Positions 1 through 10,800 of a DNA stretch of 64,000 nt are shown piece by piece. Source of the DNA: Echria macrotheca. Taxonomy: Eukaryota; Ascomycota; Sordariomycetes; Sordariales; Schizotheciaceae. The position numbers and the translations under genes are program-made. The notes under the pieces are model-generated. The model saw only the letters and a program-made list of their open reading frames with translations. It ran no database searches and had not been told where the DNA came from. The stretch covers positions 310,001-374,000 of the forward strand of contig MU839845.1 in NCBI GenBank assembly GCA_030411725.1, in the 5' to 3' direction. Position 1 is the first letter of the stretch, and each line of letters begins with the position of its first letter.

Positions 1-1
1 C

Positions 2-466
2 CTCGACAAGCTGGAATCAAAGGTCAAAATCATTTATGATAGGCCGATTCCAGTCACTCCCAAGACCGGCCAGGCCGAAGCGACCGATAAGAGAGTCAAT
101 CGGGAAGAGCTAGAAGCCACTATCGCCAGCAATGTACGCAAGTCGATAGAAAAGGAGCTGGTCGATTTGGCCGATGCCCTCCGCCGCCACGAGACGAAAG
201 TCGGTACCCTGGTGACGTCGACCCAGACCCGTTTGGGTGAGATTGATACGCAGTTGAAGGATGCCATGTCGATAGCGACAGAAGCTAAGGGGCTGAAGCG
301 ATCGCGGCTGGGTCTCTTGGCGGATCTTCTTGCGGACAAGGCATTCCAGCTGAGCTTGGTCCCGATCGAGGTCGGCTTTCGCCTTTTGACGTGGCCAGCG
401 AGATCGGCGGGTTGGCGGCCTCATGATGTCAATGCGGGTCGGGAGGTTCAGAAAATAACTCAGTGA
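2..466 (+). CDS. 3' end of an unrecognised coiled-coil protein (partial)
   Basis: The frame is open from the left edge to a TGA at 464-466, giving 154 residues of a C-terminus. The first two thirds is rich in Lys, Glu and Arg with heptad-like Leu/Ile/Val spacing, including stretches such as NREELEATIASNVRKSIEK, which suggests a coiled coil. The last 50 residues are more hydrophobic with several Trp, Leu and Pro (for example RLLTWPARSAG), then a short polar tail. There is no intron signal inside it. I do not recognise the family, and most of the protein lies outside the window. Coding is favoured over chance by the amphipathic pattern and the uninterrupted frame to the edge. The antisense frames over the same bases look like shadows. 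Confidence 0.6.
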   Translation, partial: LDKLESKVKIIYDRPIPVTPKTGQAEATDKRVNREELEATIASNVRKSIEKELVDLADALRRHETKVGTLVTSTQTRLGEIDTQLKDAMSIATEAKGLKRSRLGLLADLLADKAFQLSLVPIEVGFRLLTWPARSAGWRPHDVNAGREVQKITQ

Positions 467-3400
467 ACGGAGGCTGGGTAAAGATTGTTTGGGAGGACGA
501 TGGTTCGGTTACAATTCTTTGCATCACTCGGGCGTATCGGCATGGAAAAGCGACTTGGCTTAGGGGACTGGGGATGGGACTGGTTTTGGAACATGACAGG
601 TATAGGAATCATGGTTATACGGACATAGCGTATTAGCATGTCTCCAGAGTGGATAGCGTAGGTTGTGAGCTGAATTAGAGGAATCCTTTTGATGTGAGTG
701 TGCTTTGGAGAAGGGGGTCACCCGTATGTGTGAGATGATTTTTTGCCGTTGCCTGTTCTTTGGCGTAGCCTGAATGGTTGACCTGGGGAAGACGACATAT
801 CCGGGTTAAGAGCACTGCAGAGAGAGGTTAGAACTGCTAGTAGACAGTGGCCGAAGTTGGGTTATCATTTCGAATGCGGGAGGAGTGAGATGTCTACAGC
901 GGCGGGTACACCACCCGACAGGATGGGAGTTGTTTTTCATCACGAGTTGAGGCCTCGAGGGTTTTTTTTTGTATGTATAGGTACCTATCTTCCAGTCTCT
1001 AAAGTGTCAAGAACTGGTGCTTATTGCCTAACCTAGGTAAGCACAATCTCATCGCTTCAGATCACACCGTAAACCGTAGAATGACTTGTTTTCTGACACT
1101 GGCTTGTTTAGGCGTGGTAAGGTATGGCGTTGACTCGGGGTTTGCGGTTTACTATATGACATGGTAAGCTGTGTTGCTTCGTCCGCTAACAAGCTTCGGC
1201 GGTCCGTGATGGATATAAATTTGGAACTGACGGGGGAGATCGGAGTGTTTTTGTTTTCCTGCTGTGGGGAAACAAAAAGGGCATACATAGCTTCTGTGGT
1301 GCTGACGATCTCAACGGCATATATCCGGACCTAACAGGTTGAGTGCCAAACCTCGGGAGCTTCCAACAGACCCAATGACAGTGTTTATGATGGGGTCGGT
1401 ACGCAGATGCCGATGTCTAGATTCCGTTACAGTTTATGCTCAAATCTCTGTTTAGATACCGCCCGCGGGTTTACCTTACCACTACAGGCCTTTTTTTTTT
1501 CTCCCTGGGGAGAGAAATCCAAGTCCAGTCAGCTGAGTTTCTAGATACCTTATACTCCATCCATTTTGGGACGGGGTAGTGTATTGTTCAGCTCGCATGA
1601 ACGCAAAAAGCCCGGTCAGGTCCCAACAACCCCCTTAATCCATAGGTCTACATACATAACCTGCATGTCCGGTGGTCAGCTCCCATACCCCAAACCCCAA
1701 ACCGCCCAGCTGATCGGATCCACGAGGAAGTCTAGACTAAAACCGGGGACCCTGACCACAAAAAAAAAAAGAACCTGGAATCTGGAATGGGGGAATTCAT
1801 GCATTGCATCCAGCCGCTGAGTCCTTCCCTCCCACCCCCATAGATACGATGATGCTTTGCAGATTTGTTTCAGTGTTGTTAGTTCGCAGTGTAAGCCGTA
1901 GCGTAGGTAGAGAGTAGTCGGGGTGTCTCGGACAATATAATCACAGAACCTATTTTTTTAACTCTCCGATTAGAAGAGAGACACGAGAGACAACCAGGTG
2001 GTGTCTCGGCCGAGTTTATTTTTTGCCTTTTTATAGAGAATGTCTCTGATACTATCCATCCATCCATCCAACGCCGGATAGCATCAGCAGAGGCGTGCAT
2101 CTGCGTACAATGTAATGTCTTGCCAACTCATCATGTCCTCCATTAGGTACATGCATTGCATGAACGAGGGCTTGGATTTGTTGGCTGTGTGGTTTGGAGA
2201 TCGTGGGGTTGCCTGAGATGTGTGGGTGAGTGTGGAGTGTGGATGTGCCCCACTGGGCTGGCAACCCCTTGCAGCTCTAAGGCCTCTAACCAATCCTGTC
2301 CTCGGGACAGGCATCGATGCATTACTGCCAATTGTGACATCACCACTCAAAAGCTGCAGAAGGCCCTTTATTTTTGTCGTGTTTTGCTTCTTTCCCGCTC
2401 GAGGGGGGCTTATTCGCGGGCGCTGTGTGATTCATGCCTTCGTCGTTTTAACCCTTTTTTTTCTGAGAGTGAGTGAATAATAAGTGAGTAAGTGTTGGTG
2501 TAGTGTAGAGTGAAAAAAAATATTGGATGATTGACAGCGTCCCGAATTTGGTCCGGACCTGACCTTGAAAGAGATGTGGTTGCATCCCGCACCTGGCATC
2601 TGCAAGTTCTCTCCCCGCCTGACGCTAGCCGCCAAGATGGTGTGCAGAGAGACCGGCCGACTGGCGCTAGCGCTTCAGGGCAATCAATCAAATGCAACGA
2701 TGATAAAAAAAAATGGCTGGCAGATATGCATACAAAGCATCTTGGCTGGCCGGCAGCAGCAGCAAGCAGCTAAAAACCAACTCTTGACGGGAAAATATTC
2801 TTGATTTTCGTGAAATCCTTTTCCACAATACCTGGTCTAGCGTACCGGTCAAAACCGGCTTGGGTTGCATTGAAACACACAAAAAGCCGAGAGAAAGTCG
2901 AGCGGGTTTCAAGAGCTGAGTGAGCTGTTGTTGCCAGCTTCGCGAAGACAACCCGGTTGAGAACTCCAGGTTGAACCTGTGAACTTTTTCTCCATCGGGG
3001 CTCTCTCTCCCACAACTGTTCATGTCTTCTCTGCGGCTTGATTGGCGAATTGGGGGGGCACGGGGGGAGGGGCGATGATGCCAGATCGACCGCTCCACCA
3101 CACCCGGGGATCCAAGGAACGAGCGGCTCGGTAGGTACGGTACGGAATAGAGAGAAATGATGCGATAAAAGCGACCGGGTAGTTTAGCCTGCATCAGCTT
3201 CGTCGCAGCTTTTCTCTCTCTCTCTCTGCCTTCCCGGTTTGGCGGATCGCATGGTGAGTGAGAAAAGGATGCATAGGTGGCGCATCGTATTGCCGGGTGC
3301 CGGACGGACTCACGACTCACACGACATATGGAATGCCGACGGTGTAGAGTTGGAAGCTGATGTTGATGGCTTTTCTGGTGTCACCAACATCATCCACGTG

Positions 3401-4021
3401 TACATACTCTGATAAAGGAGGGGGTTTAATGGCATTTCAGGCCCGCCGAGTGGTTCCATGGCCGTGCACGCAAAGCGAATGGCATGGGATGGGTTGGGAT
3501 GACATGCCCCTGGCGTGGCTTGCATTGGCCTGCAGCTACCCCGGCTCTCTGGACGCCTCGCTCGCACCCGACGACTCCCCGCGTCGAGTGGTTTGAACAT
3601 CCGAACATGCAACTCTTTCCTGGCAATCTCCCATATCACTCAGCGCGGCCGGGGGATGCGGTCGGGGGATGGATGCGCTGGCTTCCAGCTTGGTCCTGCC
3701 AAGTGACCAAGTCGGCAGGGGCACCCACTTTGTTTCTTATGTGATGGCCCATATCTACCGTCTGATGTCTGCTTCCGGGTTCGTGTTCGAGTCTCTGTTC
3801 CCGGTTTTGTCTTTTGGTTCTGCCGTGTGCTGTTTCCTGCGTTTGATCTCCAGCCTCGGCCTGATTTCTTCCTGTCGACTGTCCAGACCGAGACTTGCAT
3901 ATACGACTTTCTGAATGGAAAGCTCGATGTCGTAGATGGATAATGTTTAATCTCTGCCTCTGATCTGGACAAACGGCGTCGGTCGACTGTTTTTTCACTT
4001 GTTTTTGTTGACAGATCCAAG
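467..4021. other. 3.5 kb intergenic, no gene seen
   Basis: This lies between the partial gene and the membrane-protein gene. No frame resembles a known protein. It holds A/T homopolymers (T-run at 962-970, A-run near 1760), a perfect 12 bp palindrome ATAGGTACCTAT at 977-988, a CCTAGGTAA site near 1030, a TCCA tetranucleotide run near 2055-2070 and a TC run at 3213-3227. The last 200 bases before the ATG at 4022 are pyrimidine-rich. A TTGACAG at 4008-4014 could be the 3' splice site of a 5'UTR intron. Confidence 0.6.
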
Positions 4022-7000
4022 ATGAAGAGTTTCACCTTTCGACATGTGGGGATCGTACTCTCCCTATGGCTGCTTTCCTCTCCTGTGCTGGCCAAGCCCG
4101 GGCTCGTGAGGAGACAGGAGCCGAGTCTGTCAACCACTGGCCCGACGTCGACGATACCCCCAGCGGCTTTACTTTCGACCACGCTCAGTACCACGACGTC
4201 TCCACCAAGTTCTTCACTGCAGTCGACCTCAACCTCGGCGGCAGCATCGACAACAACCAGTCTCGATATCGCCTCACTAAGCAGTATGTGAACCTTTAAT
4301 CCGAAAAAGAAATGCTAACCTGCTAGGCCCCGTCCCTGAAGGAGAACTTCCCCTGGAACCAGTCATCACGCCTGGCTGGGCAGTTGCCGGTATCATCCTT
4401 CTTCTCACCGGCGTCGTCCACGCTCTGGTCGGTATCAAGACCAAATGGCTCCACGCCTTCTTCTCCACCGCTTTCCTCACCGGTCTGAGTACGACGGTGC
4501 TCATCGTCTATGTCATGACCCTCCCCGTGAGTAACGCGATCCAGGGAGCCTACGTCGTGGCCGTTGTCTGTACCGGTGCCGTCCTGGGCGGCATGGCAGT
4601 CGTCTTCAAGGAGGTCACGGAATGTTTGGGCTGTCTCCTCGGAGGCTTTTGTCTGAGCATGTGGTTATTGGCTCTACAACCGGGCGGACTCATCACAGGG
4701 ACCGGCGGCAAGGTCGGGCTCATTGCGGCATTCACACTGGCAGCATTCGGCCTGTACTTCATCAAATGGACACGGACGTACGGCCTGATCGCTTGTATTT
4801 CATTCTCGGGCGCCACCGCAGCCGTTCTCGGTATCGACTGCTTCAGCCGGGCCGGTCTCAAAGAGTTCTGGGCGTATATCTGGCATCTGAACGATAATCT
4901 CTTTCCGCTCGGCGTCAACACCTACCCCATGACACGCGGCATTCGGGTCGAGCTCGCGGCGACCATTCTTATTTGGGTCGCCGGCATTGTTTCTCAGCTC
5001 AGGGTGTGGCGGATCATCAAGGAACGGCGTGCGAAGCGGGACGCCGAGCTTGCCGAGGATGCGCGGAACCTTCAGATCGAGGAGGAGGCGGTCGGTCGCC
5101 AGGTTGAGGAGGCGACGGCCCGAGAGCGACGCCGGTGGGAGCGTGTGTACGGCGATGGCTCGGCTGTGCGGCTTGCGGACTCGAGTGATTCCGGTGTGGG
5201 CGACATGGAGAGTGAGAAGCGGGCCCGGCACAACAGCGGTCCTTCGGTTTCCGTTACTTCGCGTCCTCAGTCGAGTACTGGGATAGATGTGGATGATGGG
5301 CCGCCAGCCGTCCGGGCAGCGACCCCTTTGTCCCTGGAGAAAGCACTTGCTGTTGCCGAATCGATTCCGAAGAACGAAAAAGATGGCGCGGTTACTGTCG
5401 GAGTTTCCGAGGAAGCTCTTGAGTCTGGCGAATACGAAGAGCATCCCAAGGCGACCGGCGATGTGTCGGGACCGGTTCCGAGGGCTGAATCTCTACGGTT
5501 CGCCATTCCGCCGGTAGTACCCCTGCCGTTCAGGATACCCGAGAGTCCGGTCGACAGTGACCGGTCCTCGCTTGCCACAATCGCGGATGAAGAGGATATC
5601 GACCCCCGGACAGAGAAGCGGAGCAGCAGAGTGGAAGTGCTCGCGAGGAGACTATCCAACGGCTCGGCCAAGATTCTGAGGAGCCTGTCGCAACGATCAA
5701 AAACCAAAGCTGAGGTCGTGGCTGGTGAGAGTCAGGAGGGGCTTGTTGAGCTTACAGAGCCCACGAGGGAGGAGAGTGACTCGGTGGCTGCACATCTCGA
5801 CGATTTGAGTTCTGTGGGGGATGGACCGGTTACTGAGCGGTGGTCGTACATTGATGCGTCCCCTGGTATTGGCAAGGCGCAGGAAGACGCGCCATCACCT
5901 GGGGTAAACGCTGGGAAAACCGGGGGTTCTCTGGAGTCCCCAAACGAAGTGAAGCCGGAGGACGTGATGCTGCCGGCATCTCCGGTAGTAGGCGAGCCAA
6001 GTGCATTCTCCAAGACAGCAACGCAGAAACAAGGAACAAGTTCCGGATCGACGAGCGCTACGTCAAGGAGAAAATCCGCAGCTTCGGTTGACTCGGCTGC
6101 GGCGAGTCTGACAATGGGAAATCTCCCGCCGGCACTCTCACGCGTCGCCCTGTCCTACCGAACGAATGAATGGGCAAAGCATCTGAGTGCTGCCGAAGCA
6201 CCAGAACTGGAGCTTCCCCAGTTTGAGGAGCCGGTTCCTGATGAGGCCCCCGCACCCGTGGATGTGAACGATCTCCAGCAGACAGCCGAGAATGCTTCCC
6301 TACCCCCGGCTCTGACCCGGTCCGGGAGTGCAGTCGGCCTCTCGCGGAGCAGCTCAAAAGGGTCCGAGACCACCGTATCGTCGGCCGAACCGCTCGTCCG
6401 AAGCAGACGAACCATGTCCGGAACGCTAAAGGGGCGGTCCTTGGAATTACTATCACAAGTAATCGCCGAGGAGCCATCCTCAGAGACCATCCCTCGACCC
6501 AAGCCGCCCCATGAGCTGCCATCGTCCACATCCACCCCGAATCTGTACCCATCCGCAACATATTCCCCCCCACAAACGCTAATCGGCATGCGCGAGACCT
6601 TGATGCGCAACAAGACATCATACAGCTACCTCGTCTCCTCCCCTGCCGTCGACACGCTGACCCCAATCCCCTCAAGACCGTCCTCCGACGCAGGCAGTCT
6701 CTACAACTACACACCCCCGCCACAAAACATCGATCTAGATGACGTCCCCCTCTCCCAACGCCGCGCCCTCCTCCGCCAAAGCAGCTTCAACCTCAACAAG
6801 TCCAACAGTCTCATACCACCACCACCACCGTCCGCCGAGACAACACCCTTCGACTCGCACCAGCCCCCGCGCAAGAGTCACATCCCGCCCGAAACCGTCC
6901 GCCAGGTCCAACTGCAAAACTTCAGGTCCAGCGTGGCGGCGGATCTACGACAGACGAACACACGGAATGAATCACCATTTATGCTCGCCGCGGCGGGAGG

Positions 7001-7274
7001 TAGCCCATCGCTGGCAAATCTTCGGTCGAGCTTCAGGAGTAGTCCGTCGCCCTACGGCGGCGGCGGCAGGGGCGAGGACATCGATCGGACGATCGAACGA
7101 CAGAGGAGTCTGTTGCTGGGGAGGAAGGAGGCCGAGGCGCAGCGGAGGGAGATGGAGCGGGCGGAGGCGGTGCGGACGCAGCGCGAGTTTGAGGAGCGGA
7201 TGAGGAGCGGCGTGTTGATGGGTGCGCATCGGGATGCGTTGAGGCGGATGCAGGGGGGTGTTAGGGATTTGTGA
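4022..7274 (+). CDS. Signal-anchored seven-TM protein of the TM7S3/TM198-like (DUF4203) type
   Basis: Two exons, 4022-4283 and 4327-7274, joined across a 43 nt intron (GTATGT donor, GCTAAC branch, CTAG acceptor), encode about 1069 residues. Residues 1-25 are a clear signal peptide, followed by a Ser/Thr-rich stretch (about 30-88) that is probably O-glycosylated. Roughly residues 105-315 hold seven hydrophobic segments, the last ending near IVSQLRVW; this arrangement matches the fungal TM7S3/TM198-like domain. A basic, helical segment follows (about 316-365), then some 700 residues of Ser/Pro/Glu-rich disordered tail. The final 60 residues are again charged and helical (Arg/Glu-rich). Function is unknown in fungi; the animal TMEM198 relative acts in Wnt signalling, but that role cannot be transferred. 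The topology implies a lumenal/extracellular N-terminus and a large cytosolic tail. Family fairly sure; role unknown. Confidence 0.82.
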
Positions 7275-8742
7275 GGGCATTTGCGACGCTCATTAGAAGA
7301 TGGTTGTTTGGGAGTCGAGGGAGTCTGCGGCGTATTGTGGAGTTGTTGGCACCTTGTCTTGGAACAGATGATACGATCTAGAGGATTATCTAGAATAAAA
7401 GATATATGTCAGCTAGCGGTACAGGTTTGTATAAACTAGGAGATCTCCAAACTAGAAATAGATCAAAGAGTCAAGATTAGTGTCAGATTGGATACCATTC
7501 AAATTTTCCAATGTCTATTGTTGCCAAGGGATTATGAATGTACCAGTGATAAAAGACTGCATTACTGTATTCGACACCAGATAGATACCTTACCCGAACT
7601 CTCAAGGCCCAACGTATTCCAAACCACACCCATAGGTACAATACTCGAGACAAACTTCCTATTCCGCGCCATCTCAAAATATATAGGGAAAATATGGAAG
7701 GTAGCCCCTTGTTCATAACCGACCATGGGCCCTCTAGTTCTAACCGATCATCCCCCGCAATATGCCCCAGTCTCCCAAATCCAAACAAACCATTGCATAG
7801 CCAAACCAGCGCAACAAAAGTATTTGACATGTGGGTGGTAAAAAGGGGCGAGTGAATCAGAGCAGATCACCCAACCTACCAACGTAGTTCTCAACGGGCA
7901 TCTCAAAATACCTCCCGATTTCCCCCCAAAAAATCCGATGACGACACCCAGCACCAGGAAGGACCCCAACTTTTTTTTTTTTTTTAAAAAAAAAAAAAAC
8001 CCCGGAAGTCGGCCATCGGATATCGGGATAGGTACACTAGGCCATGCCCATAAGTCAAATGTCAAATCCCGTACGGGGGTGGCACGGCTTCCATCCTCCC
8101 TCGCTCCTCCGTTCCCCGTCCCGGCTCCTACACTAGCTCCCGGCCCCCGGCTGCCGGCTGCCGGTGCGGGGCATGCAGCGCAGCGCCGTGGTTTCATTAA
8201 AAGTGGGATGGACGCAGCGTTGTGGCTGCCACGTGGGAGTGGATCACTCGCACAGATCTACCCCCACCCCCACTTCCGCTGCCCGCACCCCCACGCACCG
8301 GCACCGGTGGCGGCCATCCATCCCTCCGGTACTGATACGGATCGGAAGACACCGATCAGTTCATTGGCACAGTCTGGACGTCTCAAGTGATTTGATTACG
8401 GTGACGACGGGATAATCGCTGTTGATAATACCAAGTATACCTCCATCGTAGAACGAACACCAACCGCTACGCCCCGGACGGTATCAACACCCGCGCTGTA
8501 TACCGCTCCTATATACCGTATGAACCGTAAACAGAAATTCAATACCAAACTCCATATCCCATGCGAATACACCACCGCCACCATATAATACACGTACGTC
8601 TCCGTCATGAACCACCGGCAATTGATTTCTTCAGTCCCAAGGACAACAGCGTGAGGGCAGCCTCACTACTCGGGAATGAATGTCGCCGTCGTTCGCCTCG
8701 AAATCCGCACACTTTATCCGCAGACGCCCCGATTCGAGCATT
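7275..8742. other. Intergenic between convergent genes, holds a T15A14 palindrome
   Basis: This separates two converging genes. The first 200 bases after the stop are AT-rich, as expected of a 3'UTR. A run of 15 T followed directly by 14 A sits at 7971-7999. No open frame resembles a protein. Confidence 0.6.
7971..7999. repeat. T15A14 palindromic homopolymer junction
   Basis: Fifteen T at 7971-7985 are followed without a gap by fourteen A at 7986-7999, so each strand reads T-then-A. Homopolymer junctions of this kind exclude nucleosomes and can act in 3'-end formation on both strands. The position between two convergent genes fits such a role, but that is inference. Confidence 0.7.
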
Positions 8743-9878
8743 CTAGCTCCTCGACAAGCTCAACAGGCCACTGGCCGCGCCACCCCGCAAGGCACTACTC
8801 GACAGCCGCTCGTCGTTCGGACCTTTGGTCTGCCTCTGCGGCGTGTTTGGAGACGCCGACTCCAAATCTTTCCGTGCAGGCAACGGTGGCAGCGTGATTA
8901 TTACTTCGTCACCATCCTCCGAGTCCGTCTGCGGGTGCGGGGATGGGAGGTTTATTGATTCGTCGCTGTCATCCAACTTCTTAAGGTCCCGGCTGCGTGC
9001 AAGACTCATCTCCGCAAATCTTTGGAGCCTGGCCGCGGAGGGCACGCTTATCGACGTTGAGCGCGCCGTTGAACTCTCCTCCCTAAAACTGGAAGCTGAC
9101 GCCTCCTGACGGGCTCTTTTACGCGGGCAACTCGTGCAGTTGACATGCCCGCATGGGACAGGGAGTAGTTGCAGCTGATCAAAAGGCACCTCAACCTGCC
9201 CGGTCCGAACCTTGTAGTTAGCAAGGCGAAGGCGGGCGCGAAGCATCTCGGCTTTCTACACCGTAATGTCAGCCGTCTTCCATCATTCCACACCCCCGTT
9301 GTAACACACCTGTCGCAGCTCCTCAGGGGTCCACCGTCTGGGCTGCTGGACAGTTGCCGCAGGCGCTGGTGGTGCCGCAGGGATTCGCTGGGCATCGGGT
9401 ACCGTCACGTTCGTCGCCTGGGACACGTCGACAGTCGAGTTATCAAACACCGAAGACTCGGCATGGGAGTCATTGTGCGGCCCGACGGGCGAAGACGACC
9501 AGTCGCGCCGTTCGACATCACTCCTCTGGAGCGCATAACCTGTCAGCAAGACTCCTAGAAAACACGAGAACAAAAAGGACGTACCCCCTCGGTATACGAA
9601 CCGCTCCTGCTGTCGCAGTCCAGACGACTCCTCTTCCTCTGCGAGCCGCGAGGGTCGTGCTCGTCAAGCGCGTGCTTACGCGGACTCCCGCACGGCGACA
9701 TGGCTGGCAAGGGGGTCAGGTGAAGGTCCGGTGGCGCCGTCTGGAGTCGAAAGGGCGAGGCGAGCTGCGACATCTTGGGCGGAGCGAGTCCCTTCGGCTG
9801 GGGAGAGGGCAGCCGCAGCGACGCGTTCGGGTTGAGCTCGCCGAGCACGCGTCTTTTTGCGGGCGAGGTCGCGTCCAT
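8743..9878 (-). CDS. Whi5/Nrm1-like G1/S transcriptional repressor
   Basis: Three exons on the minus strand: 9878-9585, 9525-9310 and 9255-8743. The introns are 59 and 54 nt, each with a GCTGAC branch, and all junctions are phase 0. The 340-residue product starts with a short conserved-looking MDATSPAKRRVLGEL stretch and is otherwise low-complexity and rich in Ser, Pro and Arg, including SP/TP sites suited to CDK phosphorylation. Residues about 171-197, made by joining exons 2 and 3, read KAEMLRARLRLANYKVRTGQ followed by VEVPF. This is the GTB/Whi5-like motif by which yeast Whi5 and Nrm1 dock on the SBF/MBF factors that drive G1/S transcription. By family knowledge the protein should repress G1/S genes until phosphorylated. 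The motif is visible; orthology to Whi5 versus Nrm1 is not decided here. Confidence 0.75.
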
Positions 9879-10800
9879 AACGACAGTTTCGCGGGCCCGG
9901 AAAGTCAGAGACGGTTAAAAAAGAGCACCGAAGGCTGTTTATTGACGCGGTGAGACGTGATGGTCTGGTAGAGAGAAGGTGGGATGCTGCAGCAAGTCAA
10001 GATGCAAGTCGCACTGCGTTGGAGAACACGACCACGGCGTTGTGTGTCGAGTGCCGAGGAAAGGGACCAAAAGAACGAAAAAGACCTGCGGAAGAGGTGC
10101 ACGAGTCTTGCAGTGAATGCAGGGCCGACAGCTGGGTTGGTTGAGCGAGAAAAGAGCAGGTCAACGCGTCTCGGGGTTCTGCGTGTTTCGTGTCGAACGA
10201 ACCTTGACATTTGACTATTTACTCGGCCCAGGGGGGGATGTGGCGGGCGCGACCGATAACAAACGATAAGGCTCGGTACTGCGGGGCACCAGATTTGCAT
10301 CGAGCAGCAAGTACCAACAGCCGTTGTCTCCAAAACGAGATTCGCTCAACGAAATTACATACAAATTCCAGATTATTACTTGTACAGAAGCCCGAAAATT
10401 CATGTGCAAAAAGGGTATCGCCCGGATGGCCGTTGTCCTCCAGAACCGCGTCCAGCCAAAACTCCAAAAACACAAGTATCCGTAGACACTGACACACTGC
10501 CTGACCAGCCTGGTCCAGACACAACCAAGACACAAACTCAAGGAAAAAAGCATAGCAGCACCGCTTTTGACACTTTGCTCCCTATGCTCCAGAAATCGCT
10601 GCCCTAGCCCCCAAACGCCGTGGTCCTTCTTCTTTTCCCGCCCCGGTTCCTGCTTGTCGTCATCACCCATCATTACGTGCCCGAGGCCATGGCTCCTTGT
10701 CCGCATGCCTTTCGTATCCCGTGATATGTCCCCCCCTCCGAGATGCAATAAAAAAAGAAACTCCTTCCACCTCGGGTACCCAAAAAGCCCGTTGCAATCA
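9879..10800. other. Intergenic: promoter of the Whi5-like gene and 3' flank of MED15
   Basis: Both neighbours are on the minus strand, so this holds the upstream region of the Whi5-like gene (right of 9878) and the MED15 3'UTR (left of 10801). Overlapping open frames exist on both strands but none shows a domain or a plausible protein composition. No tRNA or repeat seen. Confidence 0.5.

Noticed and set aside
467..4021. Short frames in the first intergenic stretch as possible small secreted proteins
   Set aside because: None combines a signal peptide with a Cys pattern or splice sites. The best candidates are interrupted or overlapped by other frames.
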